From contig JAAYCY010000069.1 of NCBI GenBank assembly GCA_012729535.1, positions 1 through 47,250 of the forward strand: a stretch of 47,250 nt of DNA, given 5' to 3'. This document shows positions 33,533-43,572 of the stretch, piece by piece. Below the pieces are notes generated by a model. It was given only the letters and a program-made list of their open reading frames with translations, did no database searches and was not told where the DNA came from. Numbering within the stretch: position 1 is the stretch's first letter; each line of letters begins with the position of its first letter. The DNA comes from Methanomicrobiales archaeon (GTDB taxonomy: Archaea; Halobacteriota; Methanomicrobia; Methanomicrobiales; Methanospirillaceae). The position numbers and the translations under genes were made by a program.

Positions 33533-34519
33533 ATGCAACATTTAAGAAAAATCATAATAATCTGTCTCTTCCTGGTAATGTGTGCATTGACGGTTATATC
33601 GGTCAGCGCCTACACTACTGACTTTCCAAAATCATACCGGCTGTGGCAGGGATCTGCAGCCATGCATGAAATAGGAGTATCAGGGTACTGTGGAACACAA
33701 ATTACAGTTCAGTCACCATATGGTGCATCATTTGACTTGTATGCCATGAAGAACTATGGTTCTCCCGGGACTTGCAGGTCAAATGAATACATCATGAGTC
33801 ATTATGACAAGTTTTCCTATAGCAGTGGATCAGGAGGAAGTGCAACCCTCTATCTTGAGCAGGGCTTATGGTGTGTTGTAGTGTATGCAAGGTCAGGAAG
33901 TGGAACTGCATATGTAACCGCTGATAGCAACTGCCATCCACCTGGGCCAGTACCAACGCCTTACCCGCCGTATCCGACTCCCTGCAGTCCATATAAGACT
34001 GTAGATCGGTCCGGATACCTGTACCAGGGTCAGGCAGCAGTTTATGGATATATTATTCCAAATGACGGGCGTTCACAGATCGAGTGGACGGTAACCGGGT
34101 CTGGCTCTGGTAGTACCCCCATAATTGTATCATCCATGGGCAGCCAGGTCTTTAGCAGCCATTATGGACCTAACTTTGACGTCTACGTGTTCAAGGACTG
34201 TAATCCACAATATTACTACTGTAACACAAATTATTATGCGAATGGTCCAAATCCCTATGTTTCGATCGCAAATCCCCAGCGTGGGTCTATCTATTACGTG
34301 ATGGTGTATGCACGCAGTGGTAGCGGAACTTATAATCTGCGGATGAACAGTTACAAGTGCTTTGGAGATACCCCAATCATTGTTGCATCAGCACCGGTGT
34401 ATGCTTCTACGTCATATTCAGGATTTGAAAGTGCAGGAAGCGGGACCGGTTATGATACTGCAGTAAGTTCTTCTGTTGCTGCTCCAACCGCTGATTTCGT
34501 CCCGGTTTCCTCTCAATAA
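33533..34519 (+). CDS. Secreted protein with two PPC-like domains (paralogue 2)
   Basis: A 328-aa exported paralogue of the preceding protein. GGGGAGTG precedes the ATG at 33533, and the signal peptide MQHLRKIIIICLFLVMCAL ends near SVSA. Both beta domains are kept (ASFDLYAMKNYG, NFDVYVFKDCNP, YYVMVYARSGSGTYNLRMNSYKC), and the linker is shorter (PTPYPPYPTPC). TPIIV(A/S)S appears twice (34115-34135 and 34370-34390). The C-terminus SSVAAPTADFV resembles EVAAPTAEIV of paralogue 1. Its own promoter suggests separate expression. Confidence 0.82.
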   Translation: MQHLRKIIIICLFLVMCALTVISVSAYTTDFPKSYRLWQGSAAMHEIGVSGYCGTQITVQSPYGASFDLYAMKNYGSPGTCRSNEYIMSHYDKFSYSSGSGGSATLYLEQGLWCVVVYARSGSGTAYVTADSNCHPPGPVPTPYPPYPTPCSPYKTVDRSGYLYQGQAAVYGYIIPNDGRSQIEWTVTGSGSGSTPIIVSSMGSQVFSSHYGPNFDVYVFKDCNPQYYYCNTNYYANGPNPYVSIANPQRGSIYYVMVYARSGSGTYNLRMNSYKCFGDTPIIVASAPVYASTSYSGFESAGSGTGYDTAVSSSVAAPTADFVPVSSQ

Positions 34520-34521
34520 TC

Positions 34522-34528
34522 TTTTTTT
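34522..34528 (+). terminator. T7 tract after paralogue 2
   Basis: Seven Ts begin three bases after the paralogue 2 stop (34519), as expected for archaeal termination. Confidence 0.35.
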
Positions 34529-34600
34529 ATTCTCATTCTTAATTGGTAAGATTCATTACTCTTATTCCCAGATCAGAGAAGTAGAGCTGGGTGGATATGT

Positions 34601-35563
34601 ATGATCAAAAATGGTAAATGTTTCATTATTCTTTTCCTAATTGCGTTAATTTCACTTTCCTGCATCGGAAGTGGTGCGTCATCTGAATCTTTTTCGAATG
34701 CACTGTATGCCGGGCAGAATAAAATGTACACAATTCAGGTGCCCTGCACCGCAACCATCAGTCTGGATGGTGAGTCTGACAGCCAGTTTTCTCTTTTTGC
34801 AAAAAAAGCATCGGGAACTTCCATTCCTTCTGCACTGCATGTTGTCAGGTATGCTGACGTAAGTTCAATAAAACCCGACAGTTCACAGATTTTGCACCTA
34901 GATTCAGGAGAATGGTATGTCGTTGTGGAGTCCAGGACTGGTTTTGCAGAATATCATCTGGTGGTTGATAAGGAATGTCCGATTACTACAACCTGTTATG
35001 GGGGCCCCTGCTATAACCTTGCAGATTGTGTTCCGCTTTCGATATACCGTGATAACGTACAGTCAGGATTTTTAAATTCCGGTGAATCAAAGACATTTGC
35101 GTATCGTCTTACAGAAAACCGTTCATATGTGGAATGGATTCTCTCCGGTCCATGCGATACAAATGCACCACTTATGCAGAACAAGGTTGATGTTGATCTC
35201 TTTGTTACGAAAAACTGCGGTCCTGATCTTGATTTATATGTTTACCAGGGGTGTAATCCCAAGTATAAACCATGTACTGCTATTGCAGCGGATACTGGTT
35301 TTGGTAGCAATGCCTATGTCGGAATTGCCCATCCTGAAACAGACAGCCTGTATTACGTAAAAGTCTATGGAAAACGTGGGAGCGGTAATTATCATGTGAC
35401 TGCCCGGAGTTATACCGCAGAGGACATGACCATTGCAGGCATCAATCCAAAACAATATGACGGTGTTGTCGCACGTGTTGCAGATACCAGGGCACCTGAT
35501 GATCTGAATGCAACAATTCCTATCCCCCCGACTGCTTATACGATCTATGCAGCGGAAATCTAA
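34601..35563 (+). CDS. Secreted protein with two PPC-like domains (paralogue 3, divergent)
   Basis: A 320-aa exported relative. The signal segment is MIKNGKCFIILFLIALISL, followed by SCIGSGAS; the cysteine could be a lipid attachment site, but the lipobox is not canonical. Domain 1 (QFSLFAKK, GEWYVVVESRTGFAEYHLVV) and domain 2 (PDLDLYVYQGCNPKYKPC, YYVKVYGKRGSGNYHV) match the other two. It lacks both the YPTP linker and the TPIIVAS repeats. The C-terminus ends AYTIYAAEI. Confidence 0.78.
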   Translation: MIKNGKCFIILFLIALISLSCIGSGASSESFSNALYAGQNKMYTIQVPCTATISLDGESDSQFSLFAKKASGTSIPSALHVVRYADVSSIKPDSSQILHLDSGEWYVVVESRTGFAEYHLVVDKECPITTTCYGGPCYNLADCVPLSIYRDNVQSGFLNSGESKTFAYRLTENRSYVEWILSGPCDTNAPLMQNKVDVDLFVTKNCGPDLDLYVYQGCNPKYKPCTAIAADTGFGSNAYVGIAHPETDSLYYVKVYGKRGSGNYHVTARSYTAEDMTIAGINPKQYDGVVARVADTRAPDDLNATIPIPPTAYTIYAAEI

Positions 35564-35574
35564 AAAAAAAAGAA

Positions 35575-36834
35575 TTATTCGAGTAGATGAACCAACAGCC
35601 CGCTTAAAAGTTTTGGTTCAAACCAGGTAGACTTGGGGGGCATGATTCCCCCGGCATCTGCAATGGAGAATACCGTTCTGACATCAACAGGCTGCATTAC
35701 AATTGCTGCAGAAAACTCTCCCCCGTCTACTTTAGCCATCAGGTCACGTATGGGGCGTGCACCACCTAAATACTGAAGACGCATATCTCCACGCGGGTCG
35801 GTAATGTTAAGAAACGGAATTAGAACCTGTTCCTGGAATACACTCACATCCAAGGATTGTATCTCTGACATTTTTGGATTGTGAGGTATGACACATTCAT
35901 ACCACATCCCTTTCAGGTATAAGTGAAATATATGATCGCCTTTTCTTCCGATTTTCGGGAGGAGACAAAATTGTGTTTTGTCAGCTTCTCCATATGGTGT
36001 GACGTGAGCGATATCTGAAATCTTTTTTAATAGACTGTCCGCGTTTAGTGGAGATAAATCAGTAAGAAGCCGGCTGTATCCATGAACTTTAACTTCATCT
36101 TCTGCAAATACCACTGCCAGTACGTGGTAAGTTTCTTCCACAACGTTTTGTCCATTCCTGCTTCTTTTCTCAACGACATTCACTGCTGATTTGCACCGGT
36201 GATGACCATCAGCAATGTACAGGGCAGGTATGGATACGAATATCTGGCATAACCTGTCTATGGTTTCCTGATTGGTGATTGAAAAAATCTCATGCCTGCT
36301 CTTGTTTGCAGCCATGACAACCATGTCAGGACTCCTGTCTGCGATAGCATCATTGATTATCTTTTTTATCTCCTGGTGAGATCCATGGAGGAGAACTACC
36401 GGACCGGTATTGGCATTGATAATGTCTATATGATTAGTCCGGTCTTCTTCCTTGTCATAACGGGTCAGTTCGTGTCTTCGAATTTCACCACTTTCGTACT
36501 CGCGGGTATCAGCACAACATGCAATCCCTGTGTAGGTTTTGTCACCATCATGGACACGATACACGTACAATGCAGGTAATTCATCCTGGATAAAAAGCCC
36601 TTCAGAACGGTATTTATCAAAAATTGAACGCGATAATTCGTATACTTCCCTGGAGTATGGATCTTTTCCAGGGAGCAATGCATCAGAGCGGCTGATTTTC
36701 AAAAAACTCTGTGGATTTTGAGATATGATATCATGTGCTTCTTCAGCATTTACAACATCATAAGGAACTGCGGCAATATCTTCTGCCTTTCCAGGGGCAG
36801 GTCTTACCGCTCTAAACGGATATACATGAACCAT
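35575..36834 (-). CDS. DUF1015 family protein
   Basis: A 419-aa cytoplasmic protein with the DUF1015 pattern: VYPFRAVRPAPGKAEDIAAVPYDVVNAEEA at the N-terminus, YVYRVHDGDKTYTGIACC, then ALYIADGHHRCKSAVNV and SRLLTDLSPLN. One archaeal member (SerK) is an ADP-dependent serine kinase, but this cannot be assumed here. Transcribed divergently from rimI, and ending against secreted paralogue 3 over a shared A/T run. Confidence 0.88.
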   Translation of the reverse strand: MVHVYPFRAVRPAPGKAEDIAAVPYDVVNAEEAHDIISQNPQSFLKISRSDALLPGKDPYSREVYELSRSIFDKYRSEGLFIQDELPALYVYRVHDGDKTYTGIACCADTREYESGEIRRHELTRYDKEEDRTNHIDIINANTGPVVLLHGSHQEIKKIINDAIADRSPDMVVMAANKSRHEIFSITNQETIDRLCQIFVSIPALYIADGHHRCKSAVNVVEKRSRNGQNVVEETYHVLAVVFAEDEVKVHGYSRLLTDLSPLNADSLLKKISDIAHVTPYGEADKTQFCLLPKIGRKGDHIFHLYLKGMWYECVIPHNPKMSEIQSLDVSVFQEQVLIPFLNITDPRGDMRLQYLGGARPIRDLMAKVDGGEFSAAIVMQPVDVRTVFSIADAGGIMPPKSTWFEPKLLSGLLVHLLE

Positions 36835-36908
36835 GTCGGCACCAGATGTTCTTATCCTATATGCCCTTGTTTCTATATGATAACACTGACAGATCTATAC
36901 AGGCTTTG

Positions 36909-37373
36909 ATGCAGAAAGAATGTCACCGGATCAGAAGAATGAGTCAGACAGATATCATAGCTGTCCAGGCTATTGAAAAAGAATCATTTCCTGATCCCTG
37001 GGCTCGAGAAACTCTTGAGGATGCTCTGGTTACCTTTTCTGAAACAGTTTTTGTTGCTGAAAATAGCAACGGGTTGTGTGGATATATCATTTGTGGTGTG
37101 GAGGATACCGGAGAAGAAATATATGGGCATATCTGTAGTCTTGCAGTAGCGTATGTAAACCGGAAACAAGGAATCGGAACTTCTCTTGTCAGAAGAGCCG
37201 AAAAAGCAGCAATGATTCAAAAAGCTACTGCCATGCAGCTTGAGGTCAGGGTTTCAAATAAAAAGGCCATTTCTTTTTATTCCCGCCTGGGATATGAACC
37301 GGTGTTTCAAATTTGCGGGTACTACGCTGATACTGAAGACGCCATTGTCATGATGAGGTGGTTTCGGTATTAA
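36909..37373 (+). CDS. rimI: Ribosomal-protein-alanine N-acetyltransferase-like GNAT protein
   Basis: A GNAT N-acetyltransferase of 154 aa that probably acetylates protein N-termini. It has IRRMSQTDIIAVQAIEKESFPDPW, the acetyl-CoA loop SLAVAYVNRKQGIGTSLVRRAEKAA (motif QGIGTSL) and LEVRVSNKKAISFYSRLGYEPV. The frame opens earlier at 36846, but the ATG at 36909 keeps the first beta strand and drops a non-family extension. In archaea this protein also serves as a NatA-type catalytic subunit. Confidence 0.88.
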   Translation: MQKECHRIRRMSQTDIIAVQAIEKESFPDPWARETLEDALVTFSETVFVAENSNGLCGYIICGVEDTGEEIYGHICSLAVAYVNRKQGIGTSLVRRAEKAAMIQKATAMQLEVRVSNKKAISFYSRLGYEPVFQICGYYADTEDAIVMMRWFRY

Positions 37374-37426
37374 TCACCATAAACACTAAATTTTTTCACA
37401 ATAATCTCTTTTATGACTACTTTACA

Positions 37427-38362
37427 ATGAAAAAAAATAACATATCAACCGGTTTTGTGATATTATTCTGTATCCTACTGTTTTTCTTTCCAGGATCAAC
37501 CCTTGCAGATAAAGAATCAGCAGATCTTGGTATTGTCAGCATTGATGTGCAGCCATCATCAGCTCCCGGCAGTCCATTTTATGGTAGTATTACTGTTGTG
37601 AATTATGGGGGGATGATTTCAATGAGCCGGTCTGCAATCTTTTATCTCTCGACCGACAGTATAATTACCCCGGCAGATTATGAGATTGGATCTGTACAGT
37701 TTTCATTTCTCCGTCCTGACGAGTCTGCTCACAGGGAAATTCTGACAACCCTTCCTGGTATGATACCTCCCGGAACATACTATGCCGGGGCAGCTCTTGG
37801 AAGAGGTTTTTCCCTGACTCCTGATCCAGAGGACAGCAATGATGTTATGACTGGTAGGAATGTTACTATTACCCGGTCATATACAAGGCCACAGGAATGG
37901 TATAATGACAAAATTGCAGATATTATTTTTAATTTATCTAATGAGGAGCGTGTCCTTCGAAAACTTGCTCCCTTAACCCGCAATACTGCTCTTGATATCA
38001 TCGCTCTTGATCACAGCCGGGACATGTCATCCCGAAAATTTTTTGATCATACAAATCCTGACGGTGAGGATCCGGCAGACCGTGCAGATCGCCATCACTA
38101 CAACCAGGAAAGAAGACTTACTGACGGATCCCTGTTTTATGGAATCGGAGAAAATATCGTAAAAATACCAGTTGAGAAGAATGTGTTTGGATTTGGAGAG
38201 ATTTACAGTGATGATCCTGATGAGATTGGCAGAGTAGCAGTAGAATCGTTCATGGACAGCCCTCCCCACAAGGAAGCACTTCTTCTGCCTGCACATGAAA
38301 AAATCGGAATAGGGGTGGCATATGACGGTGAATATTACTATGCCACGCAAAATTTTTTTTAA
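37427..38362 (+). CDS. Secreted CARDB-CAP domain protein
   Basis: A 311-aa exported protein. The ATG at 37427 gives the signal peptide MKKNNISTGFVILFCILLFFF, which ends near LA. Residues 30-140 form a CARDB-like adhesion domain (ADLGIVSIDVQPSSAPGSPF, FYLSTDSIITPADYEIGS, PPGTYYAGAALG). Residues 165-311 form a CAP/SCP-PR1 domain (LALTRNT-like LAPLTRNTALDIIALDHS, FDHTNPDGEDP, IGENIV, DSPPHKEALLLP). CAP proteins can be proteases or lipid binders; the role here is unknown. Confidence 0.85.
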   Translation: MKKNNISTGFVILFCILLFFFPGSTLADKESADLGIVSIDVQPSSAPGSPFYGSITVVNYGGMISMSRSAIFYLSTDSIITPADYEIGSVQFSFLRPDESAHREILTTLPGMIPPGTYYAGAALGRGFSLTPDPEDSNDVMTGRNVTITRSYTRPQEWYNDKIADIIFNLSNEERVLRKLAPLTRNTALDIIALDHSRDMSSRKFFDHTNPDGEDPADRADRHHYNQERRLTDGSLFYGIGENIVKIPVEKNVFGFGEIYSDDPDEIGRVAVESFMDSPPHKEALLLPAHEKIGIGVAYDGEYYYATQNFF

Positions 38363-38365
38363 AAT

Positions 38366-40663
38366 CTAAATTTTAAAGGCATTCACCTGGGTGCGAAGTT
38401 CAGCAGATAGTCCTTCGACTTCCTGGATTGCACTGTTAATCTCTTCAACTGAGGCACTGACTGATTCTGTCAGGGCTGATAATTCTTCTATCTGGGTGAG
38501 GTTATCTGTAGTGAGGTTCATTCCTTCTTGTGCGGTCTTAACAACAGATGATGCAATATTTGCCTGGTCTCCGATAGCATTGACAATATCTCCCATATCC
38601 CTGGTTACTTCTTCAGCACCATTGACCATAACATTTAATGCTTCAATTGTTTTGTTCACACTTTCAACACCAGCAGCAATCTCGGAATGTGATGATCTGA
38701 TGGCCGTTGAAGTTTTTTCACTGCTGCGTTGAATGGCGGTTATGACATCTGCAATGTGGTCTGTTGCAGATCGTGCATCGGCAGCAAGGTTTTTGACTTC
38801 CCCTGCTACCACTGCAAATCCTCTGCCTGCATCTCCGGCTCTTGCTGCCTCAATAGCTGCATTAAGGGAAAGGAGGTTAATCTGACCGGCGATGTCATTA
38901 ATCATCTTGACGATCTTGTTTATCTCCCTAATCTGGGCATTCAATTCATCTATATCTTCTACACTTTCCTGAGCAATATTCATGACCAGACTCATCTTGT
39001 CATTGGCTTCATTGCCGAGTGTCTGTGCTTCATTACCCCTCGTTGCAACATCCAGTGCATGATGAAGGACTTCCTGACTGGTACTGGTTATTTCTTCATT
39101 TGAGGCTGAAAGAGTTGCTATCTGGTTAGTAATGTCTTCAATATGCTCAATGAGGTTTTTACCAATTTCAGATGACTGCATGGTAGTATTTGCCACTTGC
39201 TGGGTTGCCCGGGCAATATCTGAAGAACCCTTACTTATCTCGGTCATATTTTCTGACACACTGGCTGAAACCCGGTTTACTTCCTGGAGTGCTTTCCTGA
39301 GTTCTGAGATGGTTATATTTGCATTTTCTTTTACCGAATGGAGAGGATCATTTTCACGGTATTCAATTTCGGTAGTGAGATCTCCTTTTGAAACCAGGTC
39401 AAATGCATAGCCAATGTCCTGTGCTGCAATATCCAGGAAACTCGCATGTTCCTCAGCTTCTTCAATCATCCGCTGTATTTCTTTTTCTTTTCGTATCTCT
39501 TCGGTTCTGTCCTTGTAAGTGGACATAACGCTGACAACATCCTGGTTCTTGTCAAGAAGAGGGATGATATCCTGTTCGATGTGGTGAACTCCTGCTGGAA
39601 ATTCAACAATAAGCTGCCCTGTTACTGCTTTTTTTGTTTTTAATGCATCTTTCAGACCAGATCCACTTTTTTCAAGAACCTTGAAATCATTTGCTCTCAT
39701 TGAAAGCAATTGTTGCTCGGTATATCCGCTCATCTCAAGAAATGATGCATTAACCTTGAGTATTTTTAGTTTCAGGTCCATTAACAGCAGTGGCAGGGGA
39801 TTTTGATTGATCATGGTCATCTCCTGCTGTTGCAGTTCCTTGATCTTATCAATTTGGTCCTGCATCTCCCGCTCTGCTTTTTTACGCTCACTAATATCCC
39901 GGAAAGTTGCCTGGATGCGTGGACCATCAGGGAGGTTGAGCAGGGTAAGAGTCAGTTCAACATCAAATGTGGTACCGTCAAACCTGTTGAATATACATTC
40001 AAGATCCTGTGGCTGACCCTGTCCTGCAGCTGCAATTGCCTGGCTTAGAAAGGTCTTTGAGTTTATCCCGTCGGTTTGTATTTCAGGTGCAAGAGAATAG
40101 ATAGATTTGCCAATGATGTTTTCAGATACTGGAACCCTGAAAATCTGGGGGGTTGTCTTATTGCACTCGACAAGAATGTCATTATCAAATAGTGTGATTG
40201 CATCATAGGATGAGTCAATCATTGCCCGGAATTTTAAGGCCTCTGCCCGTTGCAGGTTCTCTATCTCACGCCTCTTCTGCCTGTTTTCAGCTTCACGGAT
40301 CTCACGTTCAATAACAGGTAAAAGAGGAGAAAGGTTCCCTTTGAATACGTAGTCATGTGCACCTAGTTTCATCAGGGTAACTGCAGTATCTTCTCCAATT
40401 TCACCAGATACAATAATAAAAGGGAAATCCAGATTACGTTTCCGGTAGTCCTGAATAACATCAACACCGGTAAAACCGGGCAGACTGTAGTCACAGAGAA
40501 TTACATCCCATTTCTCTTTATCCAGAGCTATCCGGATTTCTTCCATCGAATCCACGCGTTTAAGATCCGGTTCATATCCTCCCTTTTTTAGTTCATGGAT
40601 AATAAGAAATGCATGATCTTCGTTATCTTCAATAAAAAGTACCTTTAATGGATTTCCTGCCAT
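38366..40663 (-). CDS. Soluble chemoreceptor with receiver and two PAS domains (REC-PAS-PAS-MCP)
   Basis: A 765-aa cytoplasmic sensor without any membrane span. Residues 1-125 are a receiver domain with Asp58 ([10 protein letters not shown]), Ser86 and Lys108. Two PAS domains follow (about 145-265 and 285-395), the first ending [15 protein letters not shown]-like linker ([16 protein letters not shown]) leads to the methyl-accepting signalling domain, with the hairpin tip [26 protein letters not shown]. It would relay to CheW/CheA; cheW lies just upstream and divergent. A receiver on a chemoreceptor suggests input from a histidine kinase. Confidence 0.92.
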   Translation of the reverse strand: MAGNPLKVLFIEDNEDHAFLIIHELKKGGYEPDLKRVDSMEEIRIALDKEKWDVILCDYSLPGFTGVDVIQDYRKRNLDFPFIIVSGEIGEDTAVTLMKLGAHDYVFKGNLSPLLPVIEREIREAENRQKRREIENLQRAEALKFRAMIDSSYDAITLFDNDILVECNKTTPQIFRVPVSENIIGKSIYSLAPEIQTDGINSKTFLSQAIAAAGQGQPQDLECIFNRFDGTTFDVELTLTLLNLPDGPRIQATFRDISERKKAEREMQDQIDKIKELQQQEMTMINQNPLPLLLMDLKLKILKVNASFLEMSGYTEQQLLSMRANDFKVLEKSGSGLKDALKTKKAVTGQLIVEFPAGVHHIEQDIIPLLDKNQDVVSVMSTYKDRTEEIRKEKEIQRMIEEAEEHASFLDIAAQDIGYAFDLVSKGDLTTEIEYRENDPLHSVKENANITISELRKALQEVNRVSASVSENMTEISKGSSDIARATQQVANTTMQSSEIGKNLIEHIEDITNQIATLSASNEEITSTSQEVLHHALDVATRGNEAQTLGNEANDKMSLVMNIAQESVEDIDELNAQIREINKIVKMINDIAGQINLLSLNAAIEAARAGDAGRGFAVVAGEVKNLAADARSATDHIADVITAIQRSSEKTSTAIRSSHSEIAAGVESVNKTIEALNVMVNGAEEVTRDMGDIVNAIGDQANIASSVVKTAQEGMNLTTDNLTQIEELSALTESVSASVEEINSAIQEVEGLSAELRTQVNAFKI

Positions 40664-41205
40664 TGTATTTACTCCAGAACATCTCCCTGATTCAGATGAT
40701 TATCCTTTCGCAGACAAGAAGAAAAGTATTCCTTCTTGAACTTCCTTATTAGCATATTCAATGCCGCATGGTTTTTTCTTGTCTCATGATTATCTTGAAT
40801 AATTTGCGCGTAGAAATACATTTTACCGGAAAATAGTATTAAATTTAAAAATTTGTTTCAACATATAAATCCAATTATATTAAAATTATTAGGGGATTCC
40901 TGGTTGTTTTGATTTTTATTCAGAATTTAAATCACTGCTTTTTGTGTAATATTAAATTGCCAGTAAAATATGGAAGTAAATATCATATTGGTTCAATTTT
41001 ACAAATTTAGGAGTATTTATTCAAAATAATACGAAAAATATTTATGTCGCCCTTAAAATAAAGAAATATCGTCAGGGAAATTGTGAGAATATATCAGGCA
41101 TGAGATTTCCGGGGGGTTTCGTTCAGCACATACGGGCAGGTGTTTTTCTCCTGCTTTTTCACATTCCCTGATTATTGTAACACCAGCACGGTTTATTGTT
41201 TTTTT
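40664..41205. other. Long AT-rich intergenic region between the chemoreceptor and cheW
   Basis: This stretch separates divergent starts. It holds A/T boxes near 40845-40860 (minus) and AAATATTTAT near 41035-41044 (plus). A 23-codon frame (41100-41171, MRFPGGFVQHIRAG...) and GCAGG/CCTGC arms followed by Ts (about 41132-41155) lie in the presumed cheW leader. No larger gene is seen. Confidence 0.45.
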
Positions 41206-41225
41206 CCAAAGGTTCAAACCTTCGG
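41206..41225 (+). promoter_or_regulatory. Palindrome just upstream of cheW
   Basis: AAGGTT-CA-AACCTT (41209-41222) is a perfect inverted repeat, flanked by CC and GG that extend it to 20 bases with one mismatch per side. It ends 19 bases before the cheW ATG. It could be an operator or a leader hairpin. Confidence 0.35.
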
Positions 41226-41244
41226 AGAATATATCACTTCTGAT

Positions 41245-41754
41245 ATGGTAGTTGATATTCTGGAATTTGATCTGGGGGGAGAATCATATGCCATGGATAT
41301 TGGAATCGCCCGAGAAATTGTTGAGATGTTACCAATAACTCCAATTCCACGGGCTCCTTTACATGTTGCGGGTCTTCTCAATCTCAGAGGTGAGATAACC
41401 ACAATAATCAAACTGCATCACCTTCTTGGAATCTCACCTGCAAAGGAACGGGAAGAACAAAAAATCATGGTGTTAATCCCGGATGCTTTTGAAAACACCA
41501 GTGTCGGGGTAATTGTTGATGAAGTTCATAGTGTTCTGACTGTTGATGAACATGATATTGATACAAATATCAAAGGTGTGGATGAGCAACTGACCGATTA
41601 TGTGCAGGGGATAATCAAACTGGGAGAAGAGGATCTTCTGAAAGGTGAAGAAGAAGTCAAATCTCATGAATCTGAAAAAAGACTCATAATCTGGGTTGAT
41701 GTTAAAAAGATATTAAAAGGGACAATAGAATCTTCTTCATCCCAAAAAGAGTGA
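41245..41754 (+). CDS. cheW: Chemotaxis coupling protein CheW
   Basis: Couples chemoreceptors to the CheA kinase. The 169-aa protein shows ILEFDLGGESYAMDIGIAREIV, the PRAPLHVAGLLNLRGEITTIIKLHHLLG core and VIVDEVHSVLTVDEHDID. The frame opens at 41140, but the first 35 residues are Phe/Cys-rich and unlike the family, so I chose the ATG at 41245. The C-terminal 25 residues are a charged tail. It is transcribed away from the REC-PAS-MCP gene. Confidence 0.92.
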   Translation: MVVDILEFDLGGESYAMDIGIAREIVEMLPITPIPRAPLHVAGLLNLRGEITTIIKLHHLLGISPAKEREEQKIMVLIPDAFENTSVGVIVDEVHSVLTVDEHDIDTNIKGVDEQLTDYVQGIIKLGEEDLLKGEEEVKSHESEKRLIIWVDVKKILKGTIESSSSQKE

Positions 41755-41863
41755 TGTGAAATAATTCAGACCTCCCTTTTCTTTTATAACGCATCTTCTA
41801 CAATTTTTGAATATTGAAAAAAAGAAAAATTGGTATTATTGAATAGGTTTTTTGAGGGAAACC

Positions 41864-43519
41864 TTACATTCCCATTCCCATATCGCCCATTCCACCCATA
41901 CCGCCCATGCCTCCCATTCCGCCTGGTGGCATATCCGGAGCGGCTGACTTGGCTGATGCGATAATGTCATCGATACGCAGGATCATGACTGCGGCTTCTG
42001 CTGCACTTGCAATTGCCTGGGTTTTTACCCGTAATGGCTCGACAACTCCTTCCTTATACATGTCTGCTGCTTTTGCCTCAAAGACATTCAGTCCGACAGT
42101 CTTCTGTCCCTTTTCATGAGCTGCACGTAGCTCTACAAGCATGTCAATGGGATCAAGACCGGCATTCTCTGCAAGAGTCCTTGGGATGATCTCAAGTGCT
42201 GCTGCAAATGCTTCTATCGCGAGCTGGGCACGTCCACCGACACTTGCTGCGTATTCACGAAGGCGTAAGGACAACTCAGTTTCAGGTGCTCCTCCACCTG
42301 CTACACATTTCTTGTCTTCTAGAACAACACCGACAACACGGATTGCATCTTCAAATGCCCTGTCAAGTTCTGCAACAACATGTTCGGTTCCACCACGGAC
42401 AATAATAGAGACAGCCTTTGGGTTTTTACACTCCTCGACAAAGATCATCTCTTCGCCTGATATCTTCCGTTCTTCAACGATGCCTGCATATCCGAGTTCA
42501 GAACCCTGGATAGCATCGATGCTTGAGATAATGGATGCACCAGTTGCACGGTTCAGTTTTTCCATGTCAGATTTCTTGACACGGCGGACAGCAAGGATAC
42601 CTGCTTTTGCAAGATAGTGCTGGGCAATGTCATCAATACCTTTCTGACAGAAGACTACCTTGGCACCACTTTTTACAACCTTGTCAACAATGGACTTGAT
42701 CATCCGCTCTTCTTCATCAAGGAAAGCCTGCAGTTGGTCAGGGCTTGTGATATTGATCTCAGCGTCAACTTCGGTCTTTTTAAATTCGATTGCTGCGTTG
42801 AGGAGCATTATTTTAGCCTTGGTAACCTTTTCCGGCATGCCTGGATGGACACGTTCCTTGTCGATGACCATTCCGATAATAATCTCTGAATCTTCGATTG
42901 AACCGCCGACTTTCTTTTCAATCTTGATATTTTCGGTGTCTACAGTTCCATCTGATTCAGCCACCATTGTGACTGCCTTAACAACAAGATCACAGAGTTT
43001 CTCTTTTGCTGCTTCTGCACCTTTTCCGGTCATTGCGGTTTCGGCGATTTTCTTGAGAATCTTGGTATCTTTAACCTTGACGTCAATAGAAATACTCTTC
43101 AGTAATTCCTGGGCCTTTTCTGCCGCCATACGGTAGCCGTGTGCAATTACCGTCGGGTGGACATCCTGTTCGAGCAGTTCTTCAGAGCGCTTGAGCAGTT
43201 CTCCGGCTATAACGACTGCAGTGGTAGTGCCATCTCCGACTTCGTCATCCTGGGTCTTCGCGACTTCCACCATCATTTTGGCTGCCGGATGTTCGATGTC
43301 CATCTCTTTGAGGATTGTAACTCCATCATTGGTAATTACAACATCCCCAATAGTATCGACCAGCATCTTGTCCATTCCCTTTGGTCCGAGAGTAGTCCGG
43401 ACTGCATTGGCAACGGCCTTAGCTGCGGCGATGTTCATTCCCTGTGCATCTCGCCCGCGGGTACGGGAACTTCCTTCTTTAAGGATGAGAATTGGCTGTC
43501 CTCCAAGTTGTGTTGCCAT
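41864..43519 (-). CDS. Thermosome subunit (group II chaperonin)
   Basis: An ATP-driven protein-folding chaperonin, the archaeal relative of CCT. The 551-aa protein has [15 protein letters not shown] (residues 42-56), the nucleotide motif GDGTTT (95-100), [19 protein letters not shown] and the Met/Gly-rich tail of GGM repeats that is typical of the family. It has a strong TATA box and a GGTGAT ribosome-binding site. Upstream and on the same strand is an HTH regulator gene, 53 bp away. Confidence 0.96.
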   Translation of the reverse strand: MATQLGGQPILILKEGSSRTRGRDAQGMNIAAAKAVANAVRTTLGPKGMDKMLVDTIGDVVITNDGVTILKEMDIEHPAAKMMVEVAKTQDDEVGDGTTTAVVIAGELLKRSEELLEQDVHPTVIAHGYRMAAEKAQELLKSISIDVKVKDTKILKKIAETAMTGKGAEAAKEKLCDLVVKAVTMVAESDGTVDTENIKIEKKVGGSIEDSEIIIGMVIDKERVHPGMPEKVTKAKIMLLNAAIEFKKTEVDAEINITSPDQLQAFLDEEERMIKSIVDKVVKSGAKVVFCQKGIDDIAQHYLAKAGILAVRRVKKSDMEKLNRATGASIISSIDAIQGSELGYAGIVEERKISGEEMIFVEECKNPKAVSIIVRGGTEHVVAELDRAFEDAIRVVGVVLEDKKCVAGGGAPETELSLRLREYAASVGGRAQLAIEAFAAALEIIPRTLAENAGLDPIDMLVELRAAHEKGQKTVGLNVFEAKAADMYKEGVVEPLRVKTQAIASAAEAAVMILRIDDIIASAKSAAPDMPPGGMGGMGGMGGMGDMGMGM

Positions 43520-43560
43520 AAAATATCACCACGTTGTAGGATAAGGTTGTTTAGTGGTTC

Positions 43561-43570
43561 TATATAAAAA
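43561..43570 (-). promoter_or_regulatory. TATA box of the thermosome gene
   Basis: On the minus strand, TTTTTATATA lies 42-51 bases before the ATG, leaving room for a short leader with GGTGAT. It sits three bases beyond the stop of the upstream regulator gene, so the chaperonin has its own promoter. Confidence 0.55.
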
Positions 43571-43572
43571 TT

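Noticed and set aside
41864-41941. Low-complexity repeat at the 3' end of the thermosome gene
   Set aside because: It encodes the GGM tail normal for group II chaperonins.
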